From NCBI RefSeq assembly GCF_036013745.1, contig NZ_CP107880.1, forward strand, positions 6,758,001-6,822,000: 64,000 bases of DNA, read 5' to 3'. This document shows positions 52,257 to 63,100 of the stretch, piece after piece. The notes under the pieces were generated by a model that was not told the DNA's origin, made no database searches, and saw nothing but the letters and a program-made list of their open reading frames with translations. Position numbers and translations under genes: made by a program. Within the stretch, counting starts at the first letter, position 1. Each line of letters starts with the position of its first letter. This stretch comes from Streptomyces sp. NBC_00483. GTDB taxonomy: Bacteria; Actinomycetota; Actinomycetes; Streptomycetales; Streptomycetaceae.

Positions 52257-53207
52257 GTGCAGCGCTGGCGTGGCTTGGAGGACATCCCCCAGGACTGGGG
52301 GCGCAGCGTCGTCACCATCGGCTCCTACGACGGGGTGCATCGCGGGCACCAGTTGATCATCGGGCGGGCCGTGGAGCGGGCGCGTGAGCTCGGTATCCCG
52401 GCCGTCGTGGTCACCTTCGACCCGCACCCCAGCGAGGTCGTGCGCCCGGGCTCGCACCCGCCGCTGCTCGCCCCGCACCACCGGCGCGCCGAACTGATGG
52501 CCGAGCTCGGCGTGGACGCGGTGCTGATCCTGCCGTTCACCACCGAGTTCTCGAAGCTGTCGCCCGCCGACTTCGTGGCGAAGGTGCTCGTCGACAAGCT
52601 GCACGCGCGCGTGGTCGTCGAGGGCCCCAACTTCCGCTTCGGCCACAAGGCCGCCGGCAATGTCGACTTCCTGGCCGAGCAGGGACAGACGTACGACTTC
52701 GAGGTCGAGGTCGTGGACCTGTACGTCAGCGGGTCGGCCGGGGGCGGCCAGCCGTTCTCGTCCACGCTGACCCGGCGGCTCGTCGCCGAGGGCGATGTGA
52801 CGGGCGCCGCCGAGATCCTCGGCCGTCCGCATCGCGTCGAGGGCGTCGTCGTGCGCGGCGCGCAGCGCGGGCGTGAGCTCGGCTTCCCGACCGCCAACGT
52901 GGAGACCCTCCCGCACACCGCGATCCCGGCCGACGGGGTCTACGCGGGGTGGCTGTACGTGAACGACGAGGCGATGCCCGCGGCGATCTCCGTAGGCACG
53001 AACCCGCAGTTCGACGGGACGGAGCGGACGGTCGAGGCGTACGCCATCGACCGCGTCGGCCTCGACCTGTACGGGCTGCACGTGGCCGTGGAGTTCGTGG
53101 CGTTCGTGCGCGGCATGGCCAAGTTCGAGTCGCTCGACGAACTCGTCGCCGCGATCGCGGACGACGTGAAGCAGGCGCGCGAGCTCGTCGAGGCGTCCAG
53201 GGCCTGA
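52257..53207 (+). CDS. ribF: bifunctional riboflavin kinase/FAD synthetase
   Basis: A 316-residue enzyme making FMN from riboflavin and FAD from FMN. The N-terminal nucleotidyltransferase domain has IGSYDGVHRGHQ and VTFDPHPSEV; the C-terminal flavokinase domain has GRELGFPTANV and SVGTNPQFDG. GTG at 52257 is chosen for GAGGGG 8 bases upstream; a TTG 18 bases earlier is less likely. Confidence 0.95.
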   Translation: MQRWRGLEDIPQDWGRSVVTIGSYDGVHRGHQLIIGRAVERARELGIPAVVVTFDPHPSEVVRPGSHPPLLAPHHRRAELMAELGVDAVLILPFTTEFSKLSPADFVAKVLVDKLHARVVVEGPNFRFGHKAAGNVDFLAEQGQTYDFEVEVVDLYVSGSAGGGQPFSSTLTRRLVAEGDVTGAAEILGRPHRVEGVVVRGAQRGRELGFPTANVETLPHTAIPADGVYAGWLYVNDEAMPAAISVGTNPQFDGTERTVEAYAIDRVGLDLYGLHVAVEFVAFVRGMAKFESLDELVAAIADDVKQARELVEASRA

Positions 53208-53261
53208 AGCACTCCGGAGTGGCGCAGGTCACTTCCGGGTGTGTCACATCGGGGCGGGGCG

Positions 53262-53296
53262 CTCCGTCGTAAGTGGTGTCACCACTTATGACGGAG
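53262..53296. promoter_or_regulatory. 35-bp near-perfect palindrome upstream of the AhpD-like gene
   Basis: Arms 53262-53278 and 53280-53296 match over 17 bp with one mismatch; the core is TAAGTGGTG-T-CACCACTTA. It ends 16 bases before the start codon. The symmetric, AT-containing core suggests a dimeric repressor site; an RNA hairpin is the alternative. Confidence 0.6.
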
Positions 53297-53312
53297 TGCG
53301 AAGGAGCCCCTC

Positions 53313-53783
53313 ATGGAACCGCGACTCGACCTCTTCACCAACCCGGTCCTCGGCAAGATGCTCAAGCACGTCATCGCGGCGGGCAGGTCCGCCGAGGGCT
53401 CGGGCATCCCGGCGCCGACACTGAACCTGGTCATGATCAGGGCCAGCCAGATCAACGGCTGTTCGGGCTGTCTGGACATGCACGTCAAGGACGCCGCAGA
53501 GGCCGGTGAGACGGCGGTCCGGCTCGCTCTGGTCGCCGCCTGGCGCGAGGCCAAGGTCTTCACCGAGGCCGAGAAGGCCGCCCTGGAGCTGGCCGAGGCG
53601 GGCACCCGCATCGCGGACAGTGCCGGGGTCTCCGACGAGGTGTGGGAGAAGGCCGCCAAGCACTACGACGAGGCGCAGCTCGGCGCGCTGGTCGGCTGCA
53701 TCGCCATGATCAATACGTTCAACCGGCTCAACGTGATGACCCAGCAGCCGGCGGGCGACTACGTGCCCGGCATGTACGGCTGA
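53313..53783 (+). CDS. carboxymuconolactone decarboxylase/AhpD-like protein
   Basis: A 156-residue all-helical protein. The AhpD redox signature is present as Cys50-x-x-Cys53-x3-His57 in QINGCSGCLDMHVK, so it is more likely a peroxidase/disulphide reductase partner than a decarboxylase. The remainder (AEKAALELAEAGTRIAD, LVGCIAMINTFNRLNV) fits the family. It stands alone behind a large palindrome and may be controlled by a regulator encoded elsewhere. Confidence 0.87.
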   Translation: MEPRLDLFTNPVLGKMLKHVIAAGRSAEGSGIPAPTLNLVMIRASQINGCSGCLDMHVKDAAEAGETAVRLALVAAWREAKVFTEAEKAALELAEAGTRIADSAGVSDEVWEKAAKHYDEAQLGALVGCIAMINTFNRLNVMTQQPAGDYVPGMYG

Positions 53784-53808
53784 GGCTGACTCGTCATGCG
53801 ACACGCGT

Positions 53809-53842
53809 AAGGCCCGGCTCCATCTCCACGGAGCCGGGCCTT
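53809..53842. terminator. bidirectional terminator between convergent genes
   Basis: A 13-bp perfect stem, AAGGCCCGGCTCC (53809-53821) with 53830-53842, and an 8-base loop, with flanking A and T pairs on both sides. It sits in the 76-base gap between the AhpD-like gene and the ABC operon. Confidence 0.75.
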
Positions 53843-53859
53843 CACGTTCCCAGGCAGTG

Positions 53860-54878
<1,019 letters not shown>

Positions 54879-54882
<4 letters not shown>

Positions 54883-55874
54883 GCCGTGGTGCTCCTTGCT
54901 TCGACTTCCGTCGCGGCGACCTCGTCGGATCCCACGTGGACGCACGCCGCCCGCCGCTCGGGGCCCGCGATCCGCAGCACCTGGTCCTCGCTCGCACACA
55001 CGTCGAGCGCCACCGGGCAGCGCGGGTGGAAGGTGCAGCCGGACGGCAGCGCCGACGGGTCCGGCGGGTCGCCGGGCAGCCCGCGCGGCGCGAACCGGGA
55101 GGCCGGGTCGCCGATGGTGGGGAACGCCGCCGACAGCGCCTTCGCGTAGGGGTGCACCGCGTCCTCGTAGACCTGGAGCGCCGGGCCCTCCTCGACGACG
55201 CGGCCCGCGTACATCACGGAGAGCCGGTCGCAGGTGTCGGAGAGGACCGCCAGGTCGTGGCTGATCATGATGAGGCCGAGGTTCTCCTCGGTCACCAACT
55301 GCTCGATCAGGCGCAGGATCTGGGCCTGGATCATCACGTCGAGGGCCGTCGTCGGCTCGTCGGCGATGATCAGCTCGGGCTCGCAGGCGAGCGCCATCGC
55401 GATCATCACGCGCTGGCGCTGGCCGCCGGACAACTCGTGCGGATAGGCGTTCGCGCGGGCCGCCGGAAGGCCTACGTGTTCGAGGAGTTCGCCGACCTTC
55501 TTCTTCGCGCCCTCCTGCGTCGCCTTCTTGTGCAGGAGGATCGGCTCGGCGATCTGGTCGCCGATGCGGTGCACCGCGTTGAGCGAGTGCATCGCGCCCT
55601 GGAACACGATCGAGGCGCCCGCCCAGCGGACGGCCCTGACCTGGCCCCACTTCATGGTGAGGATGTCCTCGCCGTTCAGCAGGATCTCGCCGGTGACCTT
55701 GGCGTCCTTGGGGAGCAGCCGAAGCAGCGCGAGCGCCAGTGTGGACTTTCCGCAGCCGGACTCGCCCGCGATGCCGAGCTTCTGGCCCGCCTCTACGGAC
55801 AGGTTCACGCCGCGGACGGCCTGCGCCCCGCCGGCGTACGTGACGGTGAGGTCCCGTACCTCGAGAAGGGTCAT
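54879..55874 (-). CDS. dipeptide/oligopeptide ABC transporter ATP-binding protein (DppD/OppD type)
   Basis: A 331-residue ATPase with Walker A GESGCGKST, FQGAMHSLNAVHRIG (OppD-type Q-loop, where Asp-Pro is usually present in the partner), signature LSGGQRQR, Walker B LIIADEPTTALD and ISHDLAVL. The C-terminal extension has SGCTFHPRCP. Overlaps both neighbours by four bases. Confidence 0.93.
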
Positions 55875-56812
55875 GAGCGCACCCCCAGCTTCGGGTTGAG
55901 GACGGATTCGACCGCGCGGCCGCACAGGGTGAAGGAGAGCGCGACGATCGCGATGGCGATGCCGGGCGGGGCCAGGTACCACCAGTCGCCGGCGCTGACC
56001 GCGCCCGCCTCGCGCGCGTCCTGGAGCATGCCGCCCCAGGAGGTGACCGTCGGGTCGGACAGGCCGAGGAACGCGAGGGTCGCCTCGGTCAGGATCGCGG
56101 ACGAGATGACCATCGTGGTCTGGGCGAGCACCAGCGGCATGACGTTCGGCAGCACGTGCCGGGTCATGACGTGGCTGTGGCTGCCGCCCAGCGCGCGGGC
56201 CCGCTCGATGTACGGACGCGCCTCGACCGAGAGGGTCTGGGCGCGCACCAGGCGCGCGGTCGTCGGCCAGGTCGTCACGCCGATCGCGATGATCACGGTC
56301 CACATCGAGCGGTCCATGACGGTCGCCAGCGCGATGGCCAGGACCAGCGTCGGCATCACCAGGAACCAGTCCGTGATCCGCATCAGAACGGTCGAGAACC
56401 AGCCGCGGAAGTGGCCCGCGACGATGCCGATGACGGTGCCGATCGCCACGCACAGAAACGCCGCGAGCAGGCCCACGGTGAGCGATACCCGCGCCCCGTA
56501 CACAAGGAGGGCGAGCACGCTGCGGCCGAACTGGTCGGTGCCGAGCGGGAATTCGCCGCTCGGTCCCTCCATCGGGCCGCCGGGTGCGTCGGTCACGCTC
56601 TGAGAGTCCGCGCCGACCAGGGCCGGCGCGAAGATCGCGATGAGCGCGATCAGGATGAGCAGGCCGAGGCCCCACATGCCGCTGCGGTGCGCCCGGTAGG
56701 ACCGCCAGAAGCGGGCCAGGGACTGGCGCTTGCGGGCGCGCGCGAGGGAGCGTGCGCTGGGCGCCTTCGGTGTCCTCGGTTCTTTCGAAGGCGCGGTTTC
56801 GGTCGTCGTCAT
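55871..56812 (-). CDS. dipeptide ABC transporter permease (DppC type)
   Basis: A 313-residue permease. A Lys/Arg-rich cytoplasmic N-tail of about 45 residues precedes the first helix (GLGLLILIALIAIFAPALV). FPLGTDQFGRSVLALLVYGAR is the DppC hallmark (residues about 90-110) and the EAA loop reads RPYIERARALGGSHSHVMTRH. Six helices. ATGA overlaps couple it to its neighbours. Confidence 0.93.
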   Translation of the reverse strand: MTTTETAPSKEPRTPKAPSARSLARARKRQSLARFWRSYRAHRSGMWGLGLLILIALIAIFAPALVGADSQSVTDAPGGPMEGPSGEFPLGTDQFGRSVLALLVYGARVSLTVGLLAAFLCVAIGTVIGIVAGHFRGWFSTVLMRITDWFLVMPTLVLAIALATVMDRSMWTVIIAIGVTTWPTTARLVRAQTLSVEARPYIERARALGGSHSHVMTRHVLPNVMPLVLAQTTMVISSAILTEATLAFLGLSDPTVTSWGGMLQDAREAGAVSAGDWWYLAPPGIAIAIVALSFTLCGRAVESVLNPKLGVRS

Positions 56813-57894
56813 CGGCCCACCCTCGGGTCGAGCAGCGGATAGAGGATGTCGGCGAGGGTGTTCGCGAGGATCACCGCGGTGGCGAAGACGAAGAACAGGC
56901 CCTGGACGAGCGGGAGATCGGGCACGGAGAGCGCCTGGTAGAACAGGCCGCCGAGGCCCGGCCAGGAGAAGACCGTCTCGACGAGGATCTGCCCGGCGAC
57001 CACCTGCCCGAGGTTCACGAACATCAGCGTGAACGTCGGCAGCATCGCGTTCGGCACCGCGTGCTTGCGGCGCACGTCGTCGTCCCGAAGTCCCTTGGCG
57101 CGCGCGGTCGTCAGATAGTCGCTGCCCATCTCGTCGAGCAGCGAGGAGCGCATGACGAGGAGCGTCTGCGCATAGCCGACCGCGACCAGGGTGATCACCG
57201 GGAGGACCAGATGGTGCGCGACATCGAGGATGTACGCGAACCCGGTCTCGCCGCCCGATTCGAGGCCGCCCGTCGGGAACATGCCGGGAATCGGCCCGAT
57301 GCCGACGGCGAACACGATGATGAGGAGCAGCCCCAGCCAGAACGACGGGACCGAGTAGAGGGTCAGCGCGAAGGCCGTGTTGAAGCGGTCGCTCCGCGAT
57401 CCGTTGCGCCACGCCGTGCGCGTGCCGAGCCAGATGCCGAGCGCCGAGTACAGGACGTACGCCGTGCCCGTGAGCAGCAGCGTCGCCGGGAGCGCGTCGA
57501 CGATCTTGTCCATCACCGGGGTGTGGAACTGGAACGAGATCCCGAAGTCACCGGAGAGCGCGTCCCCGATGTACGACGTGAACTGCTTCCACATCGGCTG
57601 GTCGAGGCCGTACTGGTGGCGCAGGTTCTCGAGCTGCTCCGTGGAGACCTTCCGGCCGCCGGTCATCTGCTTGACCGGATCGGACGGGATCAGCCGGAAC
57701 AGGAAGAAGCTCGTGACGAGGACGGCGAAGAGCGAGACGATCGCGCCGCCGATCTTCGCGAGCGCGTACTGGACGTACGCCTTGGTGTTGCGGGCCCGGG
57801 GGCCGCGGGCGGCCAACGGCGGCCCGGCCGAAGCCGGGTCGCCGTCCGTACCGTCCGCGGGCTGCACGAGCGCCGGAGTGCTGTCAGCTGTCAT
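56809..57894 (-). CDS. dipeptide ABC transporter permease (DppB type)
   Basis: A 361-residue permease. A Pro/Ala-rich N-tail of about 45 residues leads to the first helix (IVSLFAVLVTSFFLFRL) and the DppB segment RLIPSDPVKQMTGG. Longer than the first DppB in this window because of the tail. EAA loop: SDYLTTARAKGLRDDDVRRKH. Confidence 0.92.
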   Translation of the reverse strand: MTADSTPALVQPADGTDGDPASAGPPLAARGPRARNTKAYVQYALAKIGGAIVSLFAVLVTSFFLFRLIPSDPVKQMTGGRKVSTEQLENLRHQYGLDQPMWKQFTSYIGDALSGDFGISFQFHTPVMDKIVDALPATLLLTGTAYVLYSALGIWLGTRTAWRNGSRSDRFNTAFALTLYSVPSFWLGLLLIIVFAVGIGPIPGMFPTGGLESGGETGFAYILDVAHHLVLPVITLVAVGYAQTLLVMRSSLLDEMGSDYLTTARAKGLRDDDVRRKHAVPNAMLPTFTLMFVNLGQVVAGQILVETVFSWPGLGGLFYQALSVPDLPLVQGLFFVFATAVILANTLADILYPLLDPRVGR

Positions 57895-57932
57895 GGTTCA
57901 CATGTCTTCTTACTCGCGTAGCTGTGCGTCGC

Positions 57933-59846
57933 CTACTCGCGTTCGTCCGCCGTCGTGCGCCGCCGCCGCGCGAAGAGGACCCCGCCGCCGATGACGACGA
58001 GTGCCGCGACCACGATGCCGATCACGATGCCGGTGGAGCTGGACGAACCGCTGTCCTCGCTGTCGGACGCCGACGCGGGTTCGGCCGACCACCAGCTCCA
58101 ATACCCGTCCTGGCCGTAGATGTTGCCGGCCGCGGTGGGCATCGTCTCGATCGACTTGATCTGGTCGGTGCGGTAGGCCTCGACCGCGTTCGGGTACGCC
58201 ATGACGTTCATGTAGCCGGAGTCGTAGAGCCAGGACTCCATCTTCTTCACGGTGTCCGCGCGCTTGGCCGGGTCGTACTCCGCGAGTTGCTGGTTGTAGA
58301 GCTTGTCGTAGGTCTTGTCGCAGATGCCGTTGTCGGTCTGCGCGACCTCCTTCGGCTTGCTCGGCAGGGCGGCGCAGGTGTGGATGCCGAGGACGAAGTC
58401 CGGGTCCGGGTTCACCGACCAGCCGTCGAAGGCGAGGTCGTACTCACCCGCGTACCAGGGCACGGAGACATCGTCGACGCAGTTCAGCTTCAGACCGATG
58501 CCGATCTTGCCCCACCACTCCTTGAGGTACTTGCCGACCGCCTTGTCGTTGGGGTCGGTGGCGTGGCACAGCATGCGCAGGTTGATCGGCTTGCCGTCCT
58601 TGCCGACGCGCTTGCCGTCCTTCATCTTGTAGCCCGCGTCGTCGAGCATCTTGCCCGCGGCCTGCGCGTCGTAGCCCAGCTTCTGGTCGGCCGAGGGCTG
58701 CCAGTAGTAGTCCTGGAAGCGCGGCGGGATGTAGCCCTGGCCCTGCACGGCGTGGCCCTGGAAGACCTTGTCGACGATCGCCTTGGTGTCGACGGCCTTG
58801 AACAGCGCCTGGCGCACCTTCTCGTCGAGCAGCGCCGGGTTGCCGTCACCGAACTTCTTGCCGCTCTTGGTCTTCCAGCCGGGGTTCACCGCGATCGCGT
58901 AGAAGCGGCGGCCGGGCCCCTCGTTGACCTTGATGTTGTCCTCGCCCTTGAGGGACGCCGCCTGGGCGGGCGTCAGGGCGGGGGAGCCGGCGACGAAGGA
59001 GACCTCGCCCTTGCGCAGGGCGGCGACCGCGGCGTCCTGGTCCTTGTACGCCTTGAAGACGATGTTCTCGAACTGCGGCGTCTTCGTCTTGCGCCAGAAG
59101 TCCGGGTTGCGCTTGAGCTTTACGTACTGGTCGGTCTTGTAGCCGGTGACGACGTACGGACCGTTGCCGACGATCGGGAACTTGTCGTCGTTGTTGAACT
59201 TCGAGTAGTCCTTGACGTCCTTCCAGACGTGCTCGGGCACGATCGGAATGTCGAGGGCCGTCATCGTGGCCTGCGGCTTCTTCAGCTCGACGACGAGCTT
59301 GGTGTCGCTGGGCGCCGTGACCTTCTTGAAGTTGCCGACGAATGAACCGTTGGCGGTCGCCGCGGCGTCGTCCGTCATCATCTTGTTGAAGGTGAAGGCG
59401 GCGTCGTGGGCGGTGGCCTTCTGACCGTCGGACCACTTCGAGTTGGAGCGGATGGTGTACGTCCACGTCAGCTTGTCGGCCGAGGGCTTCCAGTCGGTGG
59501 CGAACCCCGGGATGACGTGGTTGTCCTTGGGGTCGTAGTTGGTCAGGTACTCGTACATCAGGCGGTGGATGCTCGTACTGACCAGGCGGGTCGCCAGGAA
59601 CGGGCTCAGCGAGTCGACGCTCTGCGCGACGGCCACGGTGAGGGTCTTGGTCTTGCCGCTGTCGGCCTTGGCCGCGGCGTTGCCGCTCGCCTTCGCCTCG
59701 GCCTGCTGCGGCGCCGGGTTGAGAGGCGTGGCGAGGCCGGCCGTCAGGGTGAACGCCGCGGCGCCTGCCGCGAGGAGTATCCGCACTCCGCGCCGCGGTG
59801 GGCGGGCTGTTCTGTGGTCCATGTCTTGCTGAGCTGGTGTGTCCAT
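57933..59846 (-). CDS. family 5 substrate-binding protein with C-terminal membrane anchor
   Basis: A 637-residue binding protein of the DppA/OppA family: SVDSLSPFLATRL, WTYTIRSNSKWSDGQKATAHD (residues about 125-145), VRQALFKAVD. It has an N-terminal signal peptide (RRGVRILLAAGAAAFTLTAG) but no lipobox cysteine. The C-terminus is SSSSTG, a hydrophobic helix of about 22 residues (GIVIGIVVAALVVIGGGVLF) and the basic tail ARRRRTTADERE, so it is tethered as a type I membrane protein. ATG at 59846 is preferred; a second ATG lies eight codons in. First gene of the operon, which also encodes two permeases and two ATPases. Confidence 0.88.
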   Translation of the reverse strand: MDTPAQQDMDHRTARPPRRGVRILLAAGAAAFTLTAGLATPLNPAPQQAEAKASGNAAAKADSGKTKTLTVAVAQSVDSLSPFLATRLVSTSIHRLMYEYLTNYDPKDNHVIPGFATDWKPSADKLTWTYTIRSNSKWSDGQKATAHDAAFTFNKMMTDDAAATANGSFVGNFKKVTAPSDTKLVVELKKPQATMTALDIPIVPEHVWKDVKDYSKFNNDDKFPIVGNGPYVVTGYKTDQYVKLKRNPDFWRKTKTPQFENIVFKAYKDQDAAVAALRKGEVSFVAGSPALTPAQAASLKGEDNIKVNEGPGRRFYAIAVNPGWKTKSGKKFGDGNPALLDEKVRQALFKAVDTKAIVDKVFQGHAVQGQGYIPPRFQDYYWQPSADQKLGYDAQAAGKMLDDAGYKMKDGKRVGKDGKPINLRMLCHATDPNDKAVGKYLKEWWGKIGIGLKLNCVDDVSVPWYAGEYDLAFDGWSVNPDPDFVLGIHTCAALPSKPKEVAQTDNGICDKTYDKLYNQQLAEYDPAKRADTVKKMESWLYDSGYMNVMAYPNAVEAYRTDQIKSIETMPTAAGNIYGQDGYWSWWSAEPASASDSEDSGSSSSTGIVIGIVVAALVVIGGGVLFARRRRTTADERE

Positions 59847-59914
59847 CGGCGGTGACCTCGCGCATCGCTCGCACAGCTGGGCTGGATCTGAGAATTCAGG
59901 TCGACTGAAGTGTT

Positions 59915-59944
59915 GGTTTATCAGCGGCAGTTGAGGGACGTCAA
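59915..59944 (-). promoter_or_regulatory. candidate promoter of the dipeptide ABC operon
   Basis: On the minus strand TTGACG (59944-59939) and TAAACC (59920-59915) are 18 bases apart, about 70 bases upstream of the binding-protein start. Confidence 0.4.
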
Positions 59945-60066
59945 CGGTGGGTGAACCCCATGTGGCCTGCGGAAATAACGAGTTGACCTGCATTTCACGC
60001 ACATTGGTCGAGACCTCTGATGCTTTGCAGGCCAGGGGATGGCACCCGTATGGGTGCAGGATGCGC

Positions 60067-60100
60067 AAAAGGCCCGCACCGGCGTTCGAGAGGTGCGGGC
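60067..60100 (-). terminator. terminator of the MinD-like ATPase gene
   Basis: Read on the minus strand, a 9-bp stem GCCCGCACC (60100-60092 with 60080-60072) and an 11-base loop are followed by CTTTTGC, a rare T-run for this genome. Confidence 0.65.
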
Positions 60101-60164
60101 ACTTGGCGTGAGCGTGCGGTGGGCGGGGGTGCGGGGTGTGCGTGTGGTTCTGAGGGCGTGGGGG

Positions 60165-63100
60165 CTAGTACTGCGACGGTGGTGCTGCCAGGTGGGTGTG
60201 GTGGCCGAAGCCGCCGAAGCCCTCGGCGACCATCGCCGACAGCTCGAAGTACGACTCCCGCGTCTTCGGGCGCATCATGTCGAGGTCGACCTCGGCGCCG
60301 GCCGCCAGGTGCTCGTCGAAGGGGATGACGAGCACGCCGCGGCAGCGGGTCTGGAAGTGGCTGACGATGTCGTCCACCTTGATCATCTTGCCGGTGTCGC
60401 GGACGCCGGAGATGACCGTGAGGGAGCGCCGGACGAGTTCGGTGTAGCCGTGCGCGGACAGCCAGTCGAGGGTGGTGCTTGCGCTGCTCGCGCCGTCGAC
60501 GGACGGGGTCGAGATGATGATCAACTGGTCGGCGAGGTCGAGGACTCCGCGCATCGCGGAGTACAGCAGGCCGGTGCCGGAGTCGGTCAGGACGACCGGG
60601 TAGTGCCGGCCGACCACGTCGATCGCGCGGCGGTAGTCGGCGTCGTCGAACGTCGAGGAGACCTCCGGCTCCACGTCGTTGGCGATGATCTCCAGGCCGG
60701 AGGGGGTCCGCGAGGTGTACTGCCGGATGTCCGCGTACGAGTGCAGGTGCGGGATGTTCTGCACCAGGTCGCGGATGGTGGCGCCGGTCTCGCGGCGCAC
60801 GCGTCGGCCGAGGGTGCCGGCGTCCGGGTTGGCGTCGATCGCGAGGATCTTGTCCTGGCGTTCCGAGGCGAGGGTCGAGCCGAGGGCCGTCGTGGTGGTC
60901 GTCTTGCCGACGCCGCCCTTGAGGCTGATCACGGCGATCCGGTAGCAGGACGAGACCGGAGTGCGGATGAGGTCCAGCTTCCGCTGCCGCTCCGTCTCCT
61001 CCTTCTTCCCCCCGAACTTGAACCGCCCGCCACCGGCGGTGGGCGCCTTGCTCCGCTGCTTCTGCCGCTTGCTGTTGACGAGCCGATCGGCGGACAGCTC
61101 GACGGCGGCGGTGTAGCCGAGGGGGGCGTTGGTGTCGGGGGCGGGTGTGTGTGGGGGGTTGGGGTAGGGGGGTTGGGCGTTGGATGCGTGTGCGTGTGCG
61201 GGCGTGGGTGCGGAATGGGGGAGTGGTTGGGCGGGGGCGGCTGCTTGGCCGGGGGCCTGGTTGGGCGCGTGGTCGGCTGCCTGGCCGGGCGGGGGGCCGA
61301 AGCCGGGGTGTGGCTGGACTGGTTGGGGGGTGGGGTAGGTGGGGTGGGGGTGTGCTTGGGCCTGGGCTTGGGGTTGCGGTTGGGCGGCGGGCAGCGGCTG
61401 GGCGGGGGCGTGTGGTTGACCGGGGTGGGGGGTGCCGTAGGCGGGCGGCGGGGTGGAGGGGGTGGGGGTGCGTGGGCCGGGCTGGTCGTGGGGCGGTGCT
61501 GCCGGTTGGGCGGGAGAGGGCGGGAAGCCGTAACCGGGCGGTGGTGTGGAGGGTGCGGGTGAGGGTGTGGCGGGGTGGCTCTGGGCGGGGTGCGCCGGGG
61601 GCTGTGGTTGGTTCGGCGGGGGGAAGGCGTAACCGGCGGGTGGGGTGGGGGTGTTGGGCGGTTGGCCCTGGATTGGCGGTGCCGGTTGAGCCGGGGGCTG
61701 AGGGAAGCCGTAGCCGGGCTGGGGTGCGGGGGTGTTGGGGGCCGGTGTGTTGGGCGGTTGGCCCTGAACTGGCGGTGCAGGCTGGGCTGGGGCCTGGGGG
61801 AAGCCGTAGCCGGGCTGTGGCGTGAAGGGGGTGGGTACGGGGGTCGCGGGGTGCGCCGGGGGCTGTGGTTGGTCCGGCTGAGGGAAGCCGTAGCCGGGCT
61901 GTGGTGCGGGCTCGGTGGGTGGCTGGCCTTGGGGTGGTGTCGGCGGGGCCGGAGGCTGGGGGAAGCCGTAGCCGGGCTGTGGTGCGGGCTCGGTGGGTGG
62001 CTGGCCTTGGGGTGGTGTCGGCGGGGCCGGAGGCTGGGGGAAGCCGTAGCCGGGCTGTGGTGCGGGCTCGGTGGGTGGCTGGCCTTGGGGTGGTGTCGGC
62101 TGGGCCGGGGGCTGGGGGAAGCCGTAGGTAGCCGGTGGAGCGGGGGTGTCGGGTGACTGCTGGCCGGAGGCCGGTGGTGCCGGTTGGGCCGGAGGTTGCG
62201 GGGATCCGTAACCGTGCTGTGGCGCAGGGACGTTGGGGGTGGGCAGGTCCGGCGGGGTGGGCTGCGGGAAGCCGTAGCCGGGTTGCGCGTTGGCCGGCTG
62301 GCTGTGGTGCGGTGGCTGCGGAGGGCCGTATCCACCCTGCGGTGGCATGGGTTGGCCGTCAGCCGGTGGTGCCGGTTGGGCGGGTTGCTGCGGGAAGCCG
62401 TATGCGCCGTGGGGCTGTGCGGGCGTGTTCGGGGCTGCCAGAGGCGGTTGGCCGGGCGCGAGGTCGGTCCACTGCGGGGCCGCGGGCGGCGCGGCCGGCT
62501 GGAACGACGGCGGCAACGGCGGCACCCCGCCTGCCGGAGGGGGCGGGGGAGCCCAGCCTGTCGGGGTGTTGGGTGTGGGTGCGTCGCTGAGAGCCGGAGC
62601 GTCCGCAGCGGCCGGTGCGTCGCCGGGAGTTGGGGGCGCAGGGGGCGCCGGAGCAGCTTGTGACGCCGCCGGGGTGTTGCCGAGAACCGGAGTCGGCGGT
62701 GCCGTGGGAGCGGCCGCAGCCGGGGAATCGGGGGCGGGCGCTGTTGGCTCCGCCGGGGGCACGGTGGGAGCCGGAGCAGCCGGAGTTTCGGGGACGTAGC
62801 CGAGGGCCGGTCCTGCCGGTGCAGTTGGTGGTGCCGTGGGAGCGGCCGCAGCCGGGAAATCGGGGGTGGGCGCCGTCGGCTCCGCCGCGGCCGGAGTTTC
62901 GGGGACGTAGCCGAGGGCCGGTCCTGCCGGTCCAGTTGGTGGTGCCGCGGGAGCGGCGGCAGCCGGGAAATCGGGGGTGGGCGCCGTCGGCTCCGCCGCG
63001 GCCGGAGTTTCGGGGACGTAGCGGGGGGCCGGTGCAGCGGGTGGTGCCGTGGGAGCAGCCACCGCCAGGGAAGCGGGAGCGGGCGCCGTCGGCTCCGCCG

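Larger units (their letters stand above)
59847..60164. other. 318-base gap upstream of the dipeptide ABC operon
   Basis: No credible gene. It contains the terminator of the MinD-like gene and an AT-richer stretch (59880-59945) with the operon promoter. Confidence 0.5.

Noticed and set aside
53313..53783. Gamma-carboxymuconolactone decarboxylase of aromatic catabolism
   Set aside because: The Cys-x-x-Cys-x3-His signature is that of AhpD-like redox proteins, and no protocatechuate pathway genes are present.
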